Position numbers and translations under genes: made by a program
In this document: positions 30,109 to 33,199 of the stretch, piece by piece
How the letters are laid out: each line of letters starts with the position of its first letter
How positions within the stretch are numbered: the stretch's first letter is position 1
Origin: Cytophagales bacterium
Lineage (GTDB): Bacteria > Bacteroidota > Bacteroidia > Cytophagales > VRUD01
DNA: 33,199 nt
NCBI GenBank assembly: GCA_019456305.1
Contig: VRUD01000003.1
Span: 17,824-51,022, forward strand
Direction of reading: 5' to 3'
Notes under the pieces: generated by a model
Databases searched by the model: none
The model's input: the letters and a program-made list of their open reading frames with translations, nothing else
What the model was told of the DNA's origin: nothing

Positions 30109-33100
30109 TTATTTCAATTCTACCAATCGTTTGGTATAAACCACTTCATTCACTACCAATTTCAGTATAAAGATACCAGGTGAGTTTCCATTTTCATATC
30201 CGGAGAACCTATATTGGTATTTACCCGCATTCTGTGTTATATTCACTAAGGTTTTAACCTTTTTACCCAATATATTATAAACATCAAGCATTACATTTGC
30301 TTTTTCGGCCAGGGTATAGGTGATTTCGGTTTGTCCGTTGTAGGGATTTGGATAAACCTTGAACTTTAAACTTTGAACTTTAAACTCATCAATTCCTGTG
30401 GTCGTCATCCTGTTAGATACATTAGACCTGGCTGAATTATAAGTCAATACTTTAGCCAATGTAGGATTACAACCGGTTGGATGAATTAATTCAAGCTGAT
30501 AGTAAATACTATCTCCTACCGGTGGCATTGTGTCAGTATAGGTAATGGATGATCCCGAAATTGAATCTAGTATAGCCATGTTTAAAGGAGATGTGCCTCG
30601 CCATATCCTGTACTTTACACCTGAAAATCCAATGTAATTATCCCATACCAGATTTATTACACCCGGACCTAAACTTACAGTAAGGTGTAAGGTGTGATGA
30701 AGGGCGCTTAATACTGACTCATTTCCACAGCTATCCACAGCAGCTATTTTATACAGTTCTGATTTAGTGGCTGGAAAGGAAACAGCATCAACAAATATAC
30801 TTGAATCACCGTATGCTACACGTCCAATCACCTCAAAGGAATCTGTAATAGCAATTTCTCTGTAAATGCGGAAAGAATCTACAGGTAAACCTGATTTTTC
30901 CCATACTACTACGTATTTGCTGGAGGCAGGATCAATAGTTACCAAGCATATTTCCTGGACAGGCACTGCGATCCCTATCGTTACACTGTCGCTTGCTGTA
31001 CAGCCGTTTGCATCGGTAACTGTGAGGCCATACCCTGCATCTGAAAGTCCTGTAGCAGTTTCGGTGGTATCACCATTAGACCATGCATAGCTGTAGGGAC
31101 TTGTCCCACCTGTTACACTTGGTGTTGCGTCACCATCAGCATTACCGCAACCAGTTACATCTGAGCCGGTCACCGATACCGTCAGTACATCCGGTTCATC
31201 AACGATAAAGGTATTTGCTGACTGGCACCCATTGCCTGCATCGGTGACGACTACCATGTATGCTCCTGCAGTTAATCCGGCAATATCTTCAGTGAAGCTG
31301 CCATTAAACCAAATATATGAATAAGAGCCTGTTCCACCGGTCACAGTCATGTCCACAGCGCCATCAGAGCTGCCATTACAACTCACATCCGTGATCACTG
31401 CACTGAGGGTTGAGCCACCAAGATCACTGACATTGGCAGTGGTTGAATCTACACAGCTGTTGGCATCAGTGACAACCACAGTATAAGACCCTGCAGATAG
31501 TCCGCCAATGCTGTCAGTGGTTTCTCCGCCATCCCACAGGTAAGTGAATGGAGACGCGCCTCCGCTAACAGTCACTTTAGCCGTGCCGTTTGAACCACCG
31601 CAATTTGATTTTGTTGTTTCCACGCTGAAACTCATACCGGCCGGTTCACCCAACGTTGCGCTTGCTGAACCTATACAACCTGCCGAATCGGTTACATCTA
31701 CCGAATATGTACCGGCAGTCAGGCTATCAATATCTTCAACAGCGCTTCCGTCAGACCACAGGTAAGTATATGGTGCAGTACCCCCGTTAACTGTAATATT
31801 TATTGAACCATTGTCAAACCCTGCACAACCGGATACATCAGTTGCAGAAACCGAAATAGACGGGCCTCCGGCATCGCTTATTGTGGCTACTTCTGAGGCA
31901 GTACATCCATTCGTGTCAGTAGCGGTTACTGTGTAGCTTCCTGCAAACAGATTGCCGGCAACTGCTGTAGTCTGGCCGTCACTCCAGGTATAGGAATATG
32001 ACCCGGATCCACCGGAAGCCGCTGCAGTTGCAGAACCATCAGCAAGACCGCAACTTGCATCAACAGGTGTTATTGCAATGGTAATGATTGAAGGCTCGCC
32101 CACAACAGCCGGTATTGTCCCAAAACATCCATTCGAATCAGTAACAAGCACTGTGTAAGTACCGGCACACAAGCCTGATACAGTAGAGGTAATTGAATTT
32201 GCCGGATCATCCCATGAATACGTAAATGGGGGCGTACCGCCAGAAACAATTACAGTTGCCTCACCGTCACAACTTCCGGCACAGCTTGCATTGATGACGG
32301 ATGTTGATAATGTGAAACATGAAATATTGGGATCGATCACAACAGGTTCACACCAGGTGTCTACACAATTAGTATCTGACCATACGGTTAAACATACCCA
32401 ATAAGTACCTGCACCAGCATAGGTGTGTGTTGGATTTTGTTGCGTTGATGAAGTAGAATCCCCAAAATCCCAGGACCAGTCAGTTATTCCCCCTGTTGAA
32501 TAATCGTTAAAAGAAACAGTATTTGTAGTGTCAACCAAATAATTAAAATCTGCACTACAGTAATTGACATTACCAATATTCACTACATCACAGAAGTCTG
32601 ATGAGCAGCCGGAACTATCTGTTACCGTTAAGCATACCCAGTATGAACCAGGAGCAGCATAAGTGTGAGTCGGGCTAGATATTGTTGAGAATGTAGAATC
32701 CCCAAAATCCCATGACCGGCTCAATGGTGGTGTACCTGTGGAGGACATATCGGTAAAGTAAGCAGTATATAAAGTATCTGCCCAGTAGGACCAGTCGGCA
32801 TTACATGGAGCGGTTCCACCAATGTTAACCTGGTTACAGAATGTTGACGAGCAGCCGGAAACATCTGTAACAGTTAAGCATACCCAGTAGATGCCAGAAA
32901 CAGCGTATTGATGTGTTGGACTTGTTGCAGTTGACCATGTAGAATCCCCAAAATCCCAGTACCAGCTCAAAGGTGGATTACCCGTGGTTGACATATCTGT
33001 AAAAAATGCTGTATTGGTGGTGGAATCAACCGAGTAATACCAATCGGCATTACATGGAGCGGTTCCACCAATATTAACCTGGTTACAGAATGTTGACGAG

Positions 33101-33199
33101 CAGCCGGAGCTGTCTGTAACCTTTAAGCATACCCAGTAGATGCCAGAAACAGCGTATTGATGTGTTGGACTTGTTGCAGTTGACCATGTAGAATCCCCA
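30109..33199 (-). CDS. T9SS-exported PKD/SprB surface protein, 5' end outside window
   Basis: The frame stays open to the right edge, so the start and signal peptide are missing; about 1029 residues are visible. Four PKD-type domains, the first partial, occupy the N-terminal visible part (WDFGDSTWSTATSPTHQY, YWVCLTVTD.SGCSS). Six SprB repeats follow, then the fibronectin-like cassette ending YNSARSNVSNR. The linker DEFKVQSLKFKV is encoded by AAAGTTT/AAAGTTC 7-mers, and a type A sorting domain (YPNPYNGQTEITYTLAEKANV..., ending YTKRLVELK) closes the protein. The most upstream PKD units are about 95% identical at DNA level with a 249-bp period, indicating a recent, possibly longer, tandem array beyond the edge. 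The likely role is surface display or adhesion. Confidence 0.9.
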   Translation of the reverse strand, partial: GDSTWSTATSPTHQYAVSGIYWVCLKVTDSSGCSSTFCNQVNIGGTAPCNADWYYSVDSTTNTAFFTDMSTTGNPPLSWYWDFGDSTWSTATSPTHQYAVSGIYWVCLTVTDVSGCSSTFCNQVNIGGTAPCNADWSYWADTLYTAYFTDMSSTGTPPLSRSWDFGDSTFSTISSPTHTYAAPGSYWVCLTVTDSSGCSSDFCDVVNIGNVNYCSADFNYLVDTTNTVSFNDYSTGGITDWSWDFGDSTSSTQQNPTHTYAGAGTYWVCLTVWSDTNCVDTWCEPVVIDPNISCFTLSTSVINASCAGSCDGEATVIVSGGTPPFTYSWDDPANSITSTVSGLCAGTYTVLVTDSNGCFGTIPAVVGEPSIITIAITPVDASCGLADGSATAAASGGSGSYSYTWSDGQTTAVAGNLFAGSYTVTATDTNGCTASEVATISDAGGPSISVSATDVSGCAGFDNGSINITVNGGTAPYTYLWSDGSAVEDIDSLTAGTYSVDVTDSAGCIGSASATLGEPAGMSFSVETTKSNCGGSNGTAKVTVSGGASPFTYLWDGGETTDSIGGLSAGSYTVVVTDANSCVDSTTANVSDLGGSTLSAVITDVSCNGSSDGAVDMTVTGGTGSYSYIWFNGSFTEDIAGLTAGAYMVVVTDAGNGCQSANTFIVDEPDVLTVSVTGSDVTGCGNADGDATPSVTGGTSPYSYAWSNGDTTETATGLSDAGYGLTVTDANGCTASDSVTIGIAVPVQEICLVTIDPASSKYVVVWEKSGLPVDSFRIYREIAITDSFEVIGRVAYGDSSIFVDAVSFPATKSELYKIAAVDSCGNESVLSALHHTLHLTVSLGPGVINLVWDNYIGFSGVKYRIWRGTSPLNMAILDSISGSSITYTDTMPPVGDSIYYQLELIHPTGCNPTLAKVLTYNSARSNVSNRMTTTGIDEFKVQSLKFKVYPNPYNGQTEITYTLAEKANVMLDVYNILGKKVKTLVNITQNAGKYQYRFSGYENGNSPGIFILKLVVNEVVYTKRLVELK
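30355..30392. repeat. TTTGAAC/TTTAAAC heptanucleotide repeat in a coding linker
   Basis: Alternating 7-mers TTTGAAC and TTTAAAC (plus strand) encode FKVQSLKFKV between the cassette and the sorting domain of the 30109 gene. Confidence 0.85.
32796..33199 (-). repeat. 249-bp tandem PKD-unit duplication
   Basis: The segment from 33045 to the edge repeats the segment from 32796 with about seven differences in 155 bases. The period is 249 bp, or 83 codons, equal to one PKD unit. A third, more diverged copy precedes it in gene-downstream direction (about 32550-32710). Confidence 0.85.

Noticed and set aside
5320-33199. Secretion machinery, toxin system or phage tail among the large genes
   Set aside because: The large proteins are T9SS cargo by their sorting domains. 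No Por/Gld/Spr machinery, toxin domain or phage structural gene was seen.

Overview
The window looks like the chromosome of a member of the Bacteroidota, probably an environmental or metagenome-derived lineage. The evidence is: several very long secreted proteins ending in a type A sorting domain of the type IX secretion system (T9SS); SprB and PKD repeat arrays; a FISUMP-domain protein; a triple-tyrosine (Y_Y_Y) sensor; an AT-rich sequence; and several promoters with the Bacteroidota -7 box TAnnTTTG. No rRNA, tRNA, CRISPR array, transposase or phage module was seen.

Layout. 1-407 is repeat DNA. 408-1109 (-) is a class III sirtuin. 1283-2850 is a decayed zone with a broken ParE/RelE-type toxin locus, a 90-bp MITE-like element, tiny reading frames and GC-rich palindromes. 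3033-4505 (+) is a secreted FISUMP protein with a fibre-like repeat. 4692-5310 (+) holds three tiny genes, two with repeat-derived 3' ends. 5320-8181 (+) is a SprB-repeat surface protein, convergent with topA (8244-10562, -). A SixA-type phosphatase (10852-11346, +) converges with a secreted double-cysteine protein (11413-11814, -). 12063-14738 (-) is a propeller/Y_Y_Y sensor without a kinase. From 14785 to the right edge nearly everything is on the minus strand: a seven-repeat propeller protein, a 1542-aa PKD/SprB protein, a voltage-gated K+ channel with a zinc ribbon, a beta-helix/PKD/SprB protein split by a frameshift in a 6-C tract, a Uma2-family nuclease-like protein, and a PKD/SprB protein that runs off the window.

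How the genes fit together. Five secreted proteins (5320-8181, 14785-16962, 17119-21747, 23015-29261, 30109-33199) have different N-terminal display modules. All share a ~190-residue cassette that resembles two fibronectin-type domains and ends in the near-invariant peptide YNSARSNVSNR, followed by a short variable linker and a T9SS sorting domain. This is a local paralogous family of exported surface proteins with exchangeable front ends. The T9SS export machinery itself is not in the window.

The strongest unexplained signal is small-repeat DNA that enters coding sequence. Seven-base tandem repeats (consensus GGCAGTN and other 7-mers) build signal-peptide cores, the linkers before sorting domains, one sorting domain and one small-gene C-terminus. 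Palindromes also occupy linkers and tiny genes. Two inverted-repeat element families occur twice each, in opposite orientation.
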